Origin: an uncultured Kordiimonas sp.
GTDB taxonomy: Bacteria > Pseudomonadota > Alphaproteobacteria > Sphingomonadales > Kordiimonadaceae
NCBI GenBank assembly: GCA_947503575.1
Contig: CANNDZ010000002.1
Coordinates: forward strand, 558,001 to 622,000
DNA length: 64,000 nucleotides
Direction of reading: 5' to 3'
Shown: one piece after another, positions 17,375-25,593 of the stretch
Position numbering within the stretch: the stretch's first letter is position 1
How the letters are laid out: the number at the start of each line of letters is the position of its first letter
The notes under the pieces: generated by a model
What the model was told of the DNA's origin: nothing
Databases searched by the model: none
The model's input: only the letters and a program-made list of their open reading frames with translations
Position numbers and translations under genes: made by a program

Positions 17375-18541
17375 CTAATCAGGCCTGTCGGGGCACAGCC
17401 ACTGGATGGTATGCAGGCCTGCCATGCGGGCAAAACGGTTCAGCTCTGCTTCAAACTTATTCGCGCGCGCTGTTGTCCATTGCACCCCTGCTTCGCGCCA
17501 CAGCTTGTGGACGGTCATCACGCCCTTGGCGCGGTCGGCCTTAATTTCAGTGCGGCCCACAAACCTGTCCCCCTCCAGCAGCGGATAAACATAATAGCCC
17601 CAGACCCGGTCTTTCGCGGGCACAAACATTTCATTGCGGTAGTCAAAACCAAACAGCCGCATCAGGCGGCCCCTGTCCCGCACAGCCGGGTCAAACGGGT
17701 TGATAATGCGCAGGCGGCTGGTCGGTGGTGTGATGGCGTCCAGCCGGGCTTCAATGTCTTTGGGCGCGAAAGCGGGCATCCAGCTGTCGTCTGCGGCCTG
17801 AACCTCAACAGGCACAAGCGCCTTTTGCTGCCCATCCAGCCAGCGCCGGACTTCGCTGGCGCTAACGGCATCCCAAAACCGCTGTATGTCGCCAGGTGTA
17901 CCAAACGACAGACGGTCAACCGCGCCCGCGCACAACCAGTGTATCTGGTCATTGTCCGGCACCTCTGTCTCAAAATGTTCTGCCGGGATCACCCGTTCGG
18001 GCAGGTCATAAAATTTGATAAAGTTTTCCCGGTGGCACGTGGTCAACTCCCCGGCGTACCACAGCATATCCAGCGCTTTTTTGTGCGGCGGGCGCGACCA
18101 CATTTCTTTTTTGCCTTCAATTTTTGTATCAAAATCGCGGGTGGACAGCGCGCCGTCCTCGCGAATGCGGTCACGCACATGCGCAACGTCTGCTTTAGAC
18201 ACACCCTTCGTAAACCATTTGGCGGTCGCCTTGCCCATGCGGCCAAACTGCCGCCGCCAATAAGGGTAAAATTCAATGGGCAGGACAGAGGCATCATGGG
18301 TGAAATGCTCAAAAATCGCGCGCTCATTTTTCAACAGGCTGCCCAGCATGGGTTCGCGGTAGTTCTGATTGCGGGACCACAGAATATGATGATGCGCGCG
18401 CGTGACATTGCGGATGGTATCCAGCTGCACAAACCCAAGAGAGCGAACCATCGCCCGCACATCCAGCACCCCCGTGGGCGTGGCCGCCAGCCCCTGCCCT
18501 GCAAGCCAGAGCCAGCGTGCGTTTTTGTTGGGTATTTTCAT
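17375..18541 (-). CDS. Winged-helix DNA glycosylase of the YcaQ/AlkZ family
   Basis: A 388-residue protein of the HTH_42 superfamily. The N-terminal QxD motif is visible at residues 39-41 in LGFVQLDTI; in YcaQ-type enzymes this motif opens interstrand DNA crosslinks and excises alkylated bases. Further hallmarks are RAHHHILWSRNQNY and the C-terminal WGYYVYPLLEGDRFVGR. The start at 18541 overlaps the upstream stop codon by ATGA, so it is translationally coupled to the small membrane protein. A repair role is supported by the motif. Confidence 0.85.
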   Translation of the reverse strand: MKIPNKNARWLWLAGQGLAATPTGVLDVRAMVRSLGFVQLDTIRNVTRAHHHILWSRNQNYREPMLGSLLKNERAIFEHFTHDASVLPIEFYPYWRRQFGRMGKATAKWFTKGVSKADVAHVRDRIREDGALSTRDFDTKIEGKKEMWSRPPHKKALDMLWYAGELTTCHRENFIKFYDLPERVIPAEHFETEVPDNDQIHWLCAGAVDRLSFGTPGDIQRFWDAVSASEVRRWLDGQQKALVPVEVQAADDSWMPAFAPKDIEARLDAITPPTSRLRIINPFDPAVRDRGRLMRLFGFDYRNEMFVPAKDRVWGYYVYPLLEGDRFVGRTEIKADRAKGVMTVHKLWREAGVQWTTARANKFEAELNRFARMAGLHTIQWLCPDRPD

Positions 18542-19035
18542 GGCTGGCTGCGCTTGTTCTTGATGGCGATACCAGCACCAATAAGCGCAATGATCGCCCC
18601 CGGTATAAACAACCATAACTTCAGCGGCGTCAGGATACTTTTGAGATGAAGCAGGCTATCGTCACCCGACAGGAACATGACCTGCACAAAGCCTTCCGCC
18701 AGATCAACGGGAATGACAAACAGGCTCGGTAGCGCGAGCCAAAACCCTGCGCGGCCAAAAAACCGAAGTGCCATGCCCATGAACAAGCTGCCATAAGCAA
18801 GCGGATAGGCCACATCAACAGTGGCCGTCATCCAGATATGTGCGGTTTTCTGAGCCTTACTAAAACCCGCGACATGCGCGCGGATCTGGTTCGGGTCTGA
18901 CATTTCATCAATTAGTTCAAACTGCCAAACCTGCATGATGATGGCAAAAGTCGCCGTCAGGCCAAGTGTTGCCCAAAACATGGCCCACAGTGTTTTAGTT
19001 TTCGTAAGCCAATCCTGCATTGGAAAGTTTGGCAT
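18538..19035 (-). CDS. Four-helix membrane protein coupled to the YcaQ-like gene
   Basis: A 165-residue integral membrane protein, family not recognised. The start at 19035 follows GAGGGGACA. Four hydrophobic segments can be seen (AMFWATLGLTATFAIIM, AYPLAYGSLFMGMALRF, GFWLALPSLFVIP, LWLFIPGAIIALIGAGI), with a basic tail. Its stop codon overlaps the ATG of the YcaQ-like glycosylase gene, implying one transcript. Confidence 0.6.
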   Translation of the reverse strand: MPNFPMQDWLTKTKTLWAMFWATLGLTATFAIIMQVWQFELIDEMSDPNQIRAHVAGFSKAQKTAHIWMTATVDVAYPLAYGSLFMGMALRFFGRAGFWLALPSLFVIPVDLAEGFVQVMFLSGDDSLLHLKSILTPLKLWLFIPGAIIALIGAGIAIKNKRSQP

Positions 19036-19387
19036 TTGCTGTCCCCTCGCGTGCCCCCAAAAGGACAGTAGCAAAAGCGAAGGCCTGCTCAAATCAATTC
19101 AATGAACAAGGTCCGTTTGTGGGATCGAACACTTGCATCTATTGCCTTTGTGCGACCAGTCGTATACTTGTTTGCCAGCTTGGCTTCCGCCAAGCGTTGG
19201 AGACTTTATGTTCACCATTGCGGGCAACCGCTGACCCCACACCGTGGGGAGGCACTCTCAGTTAAATGGCCTTCGCTAGTCCGAAGATGCCGAACCTATA
19301 ACTGTGCCCGCATCAATCACAAAACCCATCAAATGTGAATCGGGCCGCCTTCGCTTAGCGTGAAGGCAAGAATGAGAAACGTGAACA
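19036..19387. other. Hairpin-rich intergenic region before the GNAT gene
   Basis: 352 bases without a convincing gene. Four clean hairpins follow one another: 19179-19194 (CTTGGC/GCCAAG), 19235-19249 (CCCCAC/GTGGGG), 19271-19286 (CTTCG/CGAAG) and 19347-19367 (GCCTTC/GAAGGC). Composition differs from the flanking operons. Either a structured RNA or degraded acquired DNA. Confidence 0.4.
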
Positions 19388-19852
19388 ATGAATATTAGAC
19401 CAACAAATGGCAGTGACATTGCCGACCTTCAATCGATCCTTGATGCAACAGAACTTTTTCCAAGCGATATGCTGCCCGAGATGATTGGCAGTTTTTTAAG
19501 CGACAACGCCTGTGAGGAAATATGGCTGACCTGCGAACATGACAGTGTTCCTGTTGGCTTTTGCTTCGCCACTCCGGAACAAATGACCGTTAGAACATGG
19601 AACATGTTGGCGATCGCGGTTTCACCAACTCACCAAAGCAAAGGTGTAGGTACTGCGATAGTCAGCCACCTCGAAGACCAACTTCGACGATCGGGACAAA
19701 GAATACTGATCGTTGATACATCTGGTCTTCCAGAGTTTGAGCGAACCAGAAACTTCTATGTGAAGACAGGCTATACTCAAGAAGCACGAATTCGAGACTT
19801 CTGGGAAGATGGCGACGACAAAGTCACATTTTGGAAGAAACTAACTGTTTAA
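19388..19852 (+). CDS. GNAT-family N-acetyltransferase
   Basis: A 154-residue acetyltransferase of the GNAT superfamily that uses acetyl-CoA. The acetyl-CoA pyrophosphate-binding pattern is clear in LAIAVSPTHQSKGVGTAIVSHL (about residues 78-99), followed by IVDTSGLPEFERTRNFYVKTGY, the usual C-terminal strand-helix. The ribosome-binding site is weak. Base composition is visibly lower in GC than its neighbours, suggesting acquisition. Substrate unknown. Confidence 0.9.
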   Translation: MNIRPTNGSDIADLQSILDATELFPSDMLPEMIGSFLSDNACEEIWLTCEHDSVPVGFCFATPEQMTVRTWNMLAIAVSPTHQSKGVGTAIVSHLEDQLRRSGQRILIVDTSGLPEFERTRNFYVKTGYTQEARIRDFWEDGDDKVTFWKKLTV

Positions 19853-19898
19853 AGCTACAAGAGGGCGCGGGTATCAGGCCCGCGCCCCCACCAACATC

Positions 19899-20996
19899 TT
19901 ACAAGTCCTCCAGCGGCACATAGGGCATGTCAAACCCGAAGGCTTTGGGCGCGACAGCCTTGAGCGCGCGGGGCGTACGGAAAAAGGCGGGGCAACCCAC
20001 GGCAAACACAGCCACCCGCTGGCCGTAGCGCAGGCGTTCTGCGTTAATGGGGGTGCCGGTTTCATAATCCACGATCACAATCAGGTCCGGCACGGTGGCA
20101 ACCACCCGGCCCGCAAGCTTTGCGACCAGATATTCATTTTTGATACTGATGGTCATCGCATCACCTTCGCCAGCGAAGGGGGCCAGTGTTGCTTCGCCGA
20201 TGTCATAGCCACCGACAATGCGGGTCGCCTTGTCTGTCACCTTGCCACAGTACAAAAGCCTGCATTCGCCGTACACGGACCCGGCAAACACGTGCCGAAG
20301 CACCGGTAGCAACGCATCTGCCCGGCCCCGGTTTTCCCGCAAGGTCCGCCCCAGCGCGATTGAAAAACCAACCGTTCCGGGGATGATGGCCGGCTTCAGC
20401 TCCGCGCCGGTCATGGGGTGTTCTGCGGTCGTTATCATACCGCCGGATGCCATCGCCAGTGCGCGAATGTGCCGTTCATAGGTTTGTGTGTCAGGCGTGG
20501 TGAATGTGGTGATGTTGCCCGCGTAATCGTACGCCACAGCGGGCGACGGGCACACGCCTGCAATGGCGTAGGTCATCATCTGCGCTTCGGGCAGCGCGCG
20601 GCCCATGCCGTCCCCGTCCACCACCGGCACGCCGCGCCCTGCAGCCGCCATAATGGGGATAAGCGAATTACCGCCGCCAATTTCAAACGACACCACCGCA
20701 TCCACCGTGCGACCCACATGAGCTTCAAAGGCTTCAAGCGTGCGCGCGGCATCATCCACCGTTGGCAGCATTTCAAGGCTAACGGTAGGTGCCCCCACGC
20801 CGCCGATGGAAACTACATAGGCATCATCTGGCAGGTCATCGGGCGCAATCAGGTTAACCGGCCCATGTTTTTTCAGCGCCTCCCGGCAAATCATTTCGGG
20901 CACGTAAGGGTCCCCGCCGCCGCCGGTGGCGAGGAACACGGCCCCCAGGGACAGGTCAGAAAGATCGTCTGCGGATACTGTTGACCGATGTGTCAT
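19899..20996 (-). CDS. DUF917 (S-methyl thiohydantoin desulfurase-like) protein
   Basis: A 365-residue protein of the DUF917 family, in Pfam renamed after S-methyl thiohydantoin desulfurase. Hallmarks are ATGGGGDPYVPEMI at the N-terminus, FEIGGGNSLIPI and VVDGDGMGRALPE. The ATG at 20996 overlaps the previous stop as TGATG and has an AGGAG site at the right distance; a GTG one codon earlier is possible. It is the last gene of an operon with a permease and a hydantoinase/oxoprolinase, which fits a catabolic enzyme for a cyclic amide or thiohydantoin. Confidence 0.85.
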   Translation of the reverse strand: MTHRSTVSADDLSDLSLGAVFLATGGGGDPYVPEMICREALKKHGPVNLIAPDDLPDDAYVVSIGGVGAPTVSLEMLPTVDDAARTLEAFEAHVGRTVDAVVSFEIGGGNSLIPIMAAAGRGVPVVDGDGMGRALPEAQMMTYAIAGVCPSPAVAYDYAGNITTFTTPDTQTYERHIRALAMASGGMITTAEHPMTGAELKPAIIPGTVGFSIALGRTLRENRGRADALLPVLRHVFAGSVYGECRLLYCGKVTDKATRIVGGYDIGEATLAPFAGEGDAMTISIKNEYLVAKLAGRVVATVPDLIVIVDYETGTPINAERLRYGQRVAVFAVGCPAFFRTPRALKAVAPKAFGFDMPYVPLEDL

Positions 20997-22555
20997 CACA
21001 CAGTCTCCTTTTTACTAAGGGCCGCAATATCACCAATAACCTTCACCCGAACGCGGGTATTGCCTTCGTCCATGTAAGGGATCGCGGTTTCTTCAATGTC
21101 TGCGACCCGGATGGTGGCGGCGTCTGCACCTGCGCCGACCGCGCGGGCGATGGCCTCTGATTTCACTTTTTCAATTGCGTCTTCGCGCGGCAAGCTGCTG
21201 TAGGACACCAGCCGTTCGCTTTCACCGCCGATTTGCGCGATGGCGGCCCCAATGGCGTTGGCAACGCCTGCGTTTTCTGGCCGGTGCAGATGGCTCGCGG
21301 CCTTCAAGTCACCGGACACGAGCACAGCACCGCCGCCGACCAGAATAACGGGCACCGGGTCGGCGTTCGGTTTCATCATATCAATGGCCCCGTCCAGCAT
21401 TTGGTGGATGGTGGCATTGCCTGCGGCCACCACTTCCGGGCTGAGGCCAGACAGGCGGGATTTATCCCCGATGTCGGCAAAACCGCCGGCAACAACAAGG
21501 TCCGTGGGGGTTAAGGTATCACCGCCAAATACCATGCCTTCGGTCACCAGCCGGTGCCCGACAGAGCGCGGGCCAATGGTTTTGCCGTCAGCGGCCACAA
21601 TGCTGCCGCCACCAAGGCCAACGGCCATAATGTCCGGCATGCGGAAATTGGTGCGCACACCACCCACCGAGATCACCACATTGCTCTCGCGCGGGAACCC
21701 GCCTTCCAGCACGCCAATGTCGGATGTGGTGCCGCCGATATCCACAACAATTGCGTCCATAAGGCCGGTTAGCTTACAGGCCCCGCGTAAGCTGTTGGTA
21801 GGCCCGCTTGAAAAGGTCAGCGCAGGATATTCCCGTACAAAATCGGCGTTCATCAGCGTGCCATCGTTTTGGCTGACATACATGGGGCAGGTCAGGCCGC
21901 GCGCGCGAATTGCCCCCATAAAGGCATTTACCACCCGGTCCGCGAACGCCAGCAATGAGGCATTAAGAAGCGCGGCGTTTTCCCGTTCCATCAACCCCAA
22001 CCGCCCCATGGTGTGAGAACAGGTGATGCGCGCATCCGGGATGGCGGCGCGCACACGCTCTGCCACCGCATGTTCGGGCGCGGCATTCATAGGGGAAAAC
22101 ACGGCAGAAATAGCGACATTTTTCAGCCCTTTTGCCGCAATATCGGCAATGGCCGCGTCAATTTCGCCGTCGTCCAGCGCAGCAAGCGGCCAGCCATCAT
22201 ACAAGGACCCGCCCTTGACCATATAACTGTGACGCCCCAGCGCATCCGCAATATCATCGGGCCAGTCCACCATCGGCGGCAGGCCGGTGCCCGATGGAAG
22301 GCCAATACGCAGCGCGGCAACTTCTGACAGCTCCTGCCGTTCCACCACCGCGTTGGTAAACTGAGTGGTGCCAATCATGACGGCTTCGATGGTTTCATGC
22401 GCCGCGCCTGCATCTGCGATAATGGTATCCAGCGCGTTTGTGATGCCCGAAAGCACATCGGCCGTGGTCAGCGCCTTGGTGGAGGCAACCACATCGCTGC
22501 CATCTAGTAACACTGCGTCTGTGTGGGTGCCCCCAACATCAATGCCAATGCGCAT
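20996..22555 (-). CDS. Hydantoinase/oxoprolinase-family protein (HyuA-like)
   Basis: A 519-residue ATPase-type enzyme of the hydantoinase A/oxoprolinase family. The N-terminal phosphate-binding fold reads IGIDVGGTHTDAVLL at residues 3-17, and a second DIGGTTSDIGVL occurs near 270, typical of the actin-like fold. Known members open cyclic amides such as hydantoins or 5-oxoproline with ATP. Only this single subunit is present; no HyuB-like gene lies next to it. It starts three bases after the permease stop and is coupled to the DUF917 gene. Confidence 0.88.
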   Translation of the reverse strand: MRIGIDVGGTHTDAVLLDGSDVVASTKALTTADVLSGITNALDTIIADAGAAHETIEAVMIGTTQFTNAVVERQELSEVAALRIGLPSGTGLPPMVDWPDDIADALGRHSYMVKGGSLYDGWPLAALDDGEIDAAIADIAAKGLKNVAISAVFSPMNAAPEHAVAERVRAAIPDARITCSHTMGRLGLMERENAALLNASLLAFADRVVNAFMGAIRARGLTCPMYVSQNDGTLMNADFVREYPALTFSSGPTNSLRGACKLTGLMDAIVVDIGGTTSDIGVLEGGFPRESNVVISVGGVRTNFRMPDIMAVGLGGGSIVAADGKTIGPRSVGHRLVTEGMVFGGDTLTPTDLVVAGGFADIGDKSRLSGLSPEVVAAGNATIHQMLDGAIDMMKPNADPVPVILVGGGAVLVSGDLKAASHLHRPENAGVANAIGAAIAQIGGESERLVSYSSLPREDAIEKVKSEAIARAVGAGADAATIRVADIEETAIPYMDEGNTRVRVKVIGDIAALSKKETV

Positions 22556-22558
22556 GGG

Positions 22559-23836
22559 TCAGGTCTCCTTTTCGGTGTCGGCAAAAGTGAAAGACAGCGC
22601 GCAATAAAGAAGCGCAGACAGAATAACGGAATCCAGCACACCAACACCCAGCAACGACCCAACCGTACCGTTATTGATGAGCGCAGCGAGAGCCGCCCCT
22701 GCCGCCCAGCTGATACAGGCGCGCCAGGAAAACTGCTGGTTCGCGTACAGTGTTTGCGCGGCATACGCCCCGCGCCGCATCCAGATATAGTCGGTGGCGA
22801 TCACCCCAGCGACCGGCACAAAAATAACGGCGAGAAAGCTGAGGAACGCGAGGAAACTGTCCAGGATGTTCAAAAACGCGGCCCCAACACCCAGCGCACC
22901 CAACACCATTGTTACCAGTGTGCCTTTCAGTTTTGGGAACGTGGCTTCCACGCTTAGGACTGTGCTGTAAAGGTTGAGGGAATTGAGGACCCAGCTGCCC
23001 GCAATCACGATAGCGAACGCCCCTATGCCCAGCCCAAAATGCAGCAGCACATCCAGAACTTCGGTTTTACCGGACGCCGCCCCAGCAATACCGGCGGCAG
23101 CAAACACAATCAGCTCCACCACCATATAGGCCCAAAAAGCGACTTGAATGGCCCCCTTCCAATGGCGGACAAACCGCGTGATGTCCGGCAGGATAATCGC
23201 ACCCACAATAATACCGCCGACCACAGCGGACACCCCGTCACCGACCGTTAGGGTTGCCGCCTTTTCAATTGCCATCAGGGCGGCGGGCGTGTGGTTTTCA
23301 AACGAGCCAACAAGCAACATAATGGTGACAACCGCCAAGATGGGCGCAAGCGCACTGGCGAGGATGTTGATCGCGCGGAAACCAAACACGGTTGTTATGG
23401 TCATCAACGCGCCTGCGAAAATTTCAATGGGCCATGGGGGGACCTGTATGCCCCACACATCCAGCGCAAGCCGGGTCGCCGCGCCGGAAAAAAGGTCGAT
23501 GTTGACGCCGAACCAACCAATCAAGGACACCGCAAACGCAAGGTTTACAAACGCCGCACCCCGATCCCCAAACGCAATGCGCACCAACAAATAGCTACTA
23601 AGCCGCGTGCGCGCCCCAATGGACCCCATAGTCGCACCGATGATTGTTAAAATGACGGACCCAACCACAAGGGCTGTCAGAAAATCCGTAACCGTCAGGG
23701 AATGATACATCTCCAGCCCCGCCACAAACACCGGTAGGGCAAAAGCCACCATCACGGCGATGGCAGCAACCCGCGGCCAGGCAACCAATTGGTCATCCGT
23801 TACCGGTGCTGCAGAAAATTCACTTGAATGGCTCAT
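22559..23836 (-). CDS. NCS1-family cytosine/purine/hydantoin permease
   Basis: A 425-residue integral membrane transporter with about 12 hydrophobic segments, related to CodB and other NCS1 permeases for cytosine, allantoin and hydantoins. Recognisable parts are VNLAFAVSLIGWFGVNIDLF and AIILPDITRFVRHWKGA (the NCS1 substrate-side helix), and SVEATFPKLKG. The start at 23836 (MSHSSEFSAA) follows a GGGGGAAG stretch. It is the first gene of the operon with the hydantoinase and DUF917 genes and likely imports their substrate. Confidence 0.85.
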   Translation of the reverse strand: MSHSSEFSAAPVTDDQLVAWPRVAAIAVMVAFALPVFVAGLEMYHSLTVTDFLTALVVGSVILTIIGATMGSIGARTRLSSYLLVRIAFGDRGAAFVNLAFAVSLIGWFGVNIDLFSGAATRLALDVWGIQVPPWPIEIFAGALMTITTVFGFRAINILASALAPILAVVTIMLLVGSFENHTPAALMAIEKAATLTVGDGVSAVVGGIIVGAIILPDITRFVRHWKGAIQVAFWAYMVVELIVFAAAGIAGAASGKTEVLDVLLHFGLGIGAFAIVIAGSWVLNSLNLYSTVLSVEATFPKLKGTLVTMVLGALGVGAAFLNILDSFLAFLSFLAVIFVPVAGVIATDYIWMRRGAYAAQTLYANQQFSWRACISWAAGAALAALINNGTVGSLLGVGVLDSVILSALLYCALSFTFADTEKET

Positions 23837-23952
23837 GATATAACGCTTCCCCCGAGGTATGGTTTCACCATGCCACAGCACGCGCAAAATAGGCTTTTGA
23901 AGTCAAGCGACTATTCCGTAGGATATTTTGTGGATTTGAGGAGAGCGGCAGC
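23837..23952. promoter_or_regulatory. Divergent promoter region between the permease and Lrp genes
   Basis: A 116-bp AT-rich gap. On the plus strand TTGAAG and TAGGAT are 16 bases apart, a plausible promoter for the regulator. The region is a likely Lrp binding zone. Confidence 0.35.
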
Positions 23953-24456
23953 ATGAACAGCGACAAACCCAAAATAAAGCTGGATGCGATCAATAAAAAG
24001 ATATTGGCAACCATCCACCTGAACGCTGACCTCTCTAACCAGGAACTGGCTGAACAAGTGGGCCTGTCGCCCAGCGCGTGTTTCCAGCGGACCAAGGCAC
24101 TGCGCGAAGCAGGCTATTTTTTCAATTTCCACACCGAAATGGACCTGGACCGTATTTGCGAGCATGTGCTAGCGTATGTGGAATTTACGCTGGAAAGCAA
24201 CAGCGCAAAGCACCGCAAAGCGTTTGAAGCCGCGATTGATGCAATCCCCGAATTTATGGACTGCCTGCGCCTGAATGACGGCACCGATTATATCAGCTTC
24301 ACCTGCGCGCCTAATGTGCAGGGGCTAAATGCGCTGTGTGACCAAATCAGCGGCGACCCGGCACTGGGTGTAAAATCCATCAAAACCCGCATGATTATGG
24401 AACGCACCAAATGGTACCTTGGCTATCCGCTGGAAAAACTCAGGTGGCTGGAATAG
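23953..24456 (+). CDS. Lrp/AsnC-family transcriptional regulator
   Basis: A 167-residue regulator with an N-terminal helix-turn-helix (LSNQELAEQVGLSPSACFQRTKAL, residues 29-52) and the C-terminal RAM ligand-binding domain (YVEFTLE, ending MIMERTKWYLGYP). A GAGGAG site precedes the ATG. It is divergent from the permease-hydantoinase-DUF917 operon, which it probably controls in response to an amino acid or related effector. Confidence 0.93.
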   Translation: MNSDKPKIKLDAINKKILATIHLNADLSNQELAEQVGLSPSACFQRTKALREAGYFFNFHTEMDLDRICEHVLAYVEFTLESNSAKHRKAFEAAIDAIPEFMDCLRLNDGTDYISFTCAPNVQGLNALCDQISGDPALGVKSIKTRMIMERTKWYLGYPLEKLRWLE

Positions 24457-24563
24457 CGGTTAGGTAACTTAACCAATTGGAAACCGGGCTGCTCTATAGT
24501 GTTTGAAACAGTGGGGCGGCCAGTTCGCATACCACTTGATGCATGAAGGCAAGGTCAAACCGG

Positions 24564-25562
24564 ATGGAACTTCAGGAAGTCCGCAACTACAAGCGAACGC
24601 TTCGGGCTTCGATAAACGCACTTGGCCTTTGCAGTTGTGTTTTTTTCTCGATAGTCCAGGTGAAGGCAGGCCTTTTTTTGATGGCATTCCTGTCGCTGGC
24701 CTCAATCGTCTATTTTGCTACAGCAATTTTTTACCTCTATAAGCGCGACACAAATTTGTGGAATGGATGGGGCTTTGTGCCGGTCGCACCAGGTGTTTTG
24801 CTGCATGCCCTATATGTCAACCCGGACTACGGCGTGTTTTGGGTTTACGTTAGCATAACCTCAATATTTTTCATGCTGCCGCTCAGGAACGCGACGATTA
24901 CTTCCATTGTGTATTTGGGGGCTACCACATTTTTTATTGTGCCCAATTTTGAAACCTCGGTTCTGCTGCGCATTTATCCGACCGTTATCGTCGTTGGTAT
25001 TTTTTCCTTCAGCTTTTCCTATCTTGTCGAACGCTTGCTGCGGACCCTAAGCGATGCGGCAACGCGCGACCCGCTGACAGGGATTTTGAACCGCCACACG
25101 TTCCATCATGCGATCAGGACCGCCCTGTCGGAACACCTGCGGTACAAGGTTGTTGGTGTTTTGTTTTTGTTCGATCTGGACCATTTCAAACGCATCAATG
25201 ATGACCACGGGCACCTGGTTGGGGACAGCATCCTGCAAGACATTGCAAAAATTGTCAGCGCGAGGGTGCGGGACACGGATCAATTTTTCCGGTATGGCGG
25301 CGAGGAATTTGCTATTTTGTTGCGCCACACGTCACTACAAAACGCGGCTTTTTTAGCAGATGATATTCGCCAGATCATCGAAGCCCATTCTTTTGCAGAT
25401 GGCGTCAAGGTCACCATCAGTGGGGGCCTGTCTGAAGTGGACAGCACGCTTGATATTGATGAATGGATTGGCCTGAGCGACACAGCCCTTTATGAAGCCA
25501 AAGCAATGGGCCGCAATTGTATCAAGATACACATTCCCCAGCTGATAGGCATGGCAGTGTAA
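24564..25562 (+). CDS. Membrane-bound GGDEF diguanylate cyclase
   Basis: A 332-residue enzyme that would make cyclic di-GMP from two GTP. Residues about 20-160 are several membrane helices of a MASE-like sensor. The catalytic GGEEF is near residue 245 (RYGGEEFAIL). An RxxD inhibitory I-site (RDTD) lies exactly five residues before it, so product inhibition is expected. DPLTGILNRHTF opens the domain. ATG 24543, seven codons upstream, is an alternative start. No EAL domain is present. Confidence 0.9.
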   Translation: MELQEVRNYKRTLRASINALGLCSCVFFSIVQVKAGLFLMAFLSLASIVYFATAIFYLYKRDTNLWNGWGFVPVAPGVLLHALYVNPDYGVFWVYVSITSIFFMLPLRNATITSIVYLGATTFFIVPNFETSVLLRIYPTVIVVGIFSFSFSYLVERLLRTLSDAATRDPLTGILNRHTFHHAIRTALSEHLRYKVVGVLFLFDLDHFKRINDDHGHLVGDSILQDIAKIVSARVRDTDQFFRYGGEEFAILLRHTSLQNAAFLADDIRQIIEAHSFADGVKVTISGGLSEVDSTLDIDEWIGLSDTALYEAKAMGRNCIKIHIPQLIGMAV

Positions 25563-25593
25563 TGAACGGCTGTTGATCACCGGGTTCCTCCTA

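Noticed and set aside
19102-19338. 78-residue frame before the GNAT gene
   Set aside because: It runs through two hairpins, lacks a ribosome-binding site and resembles no family; better explained as non-coding or decayed DNA.
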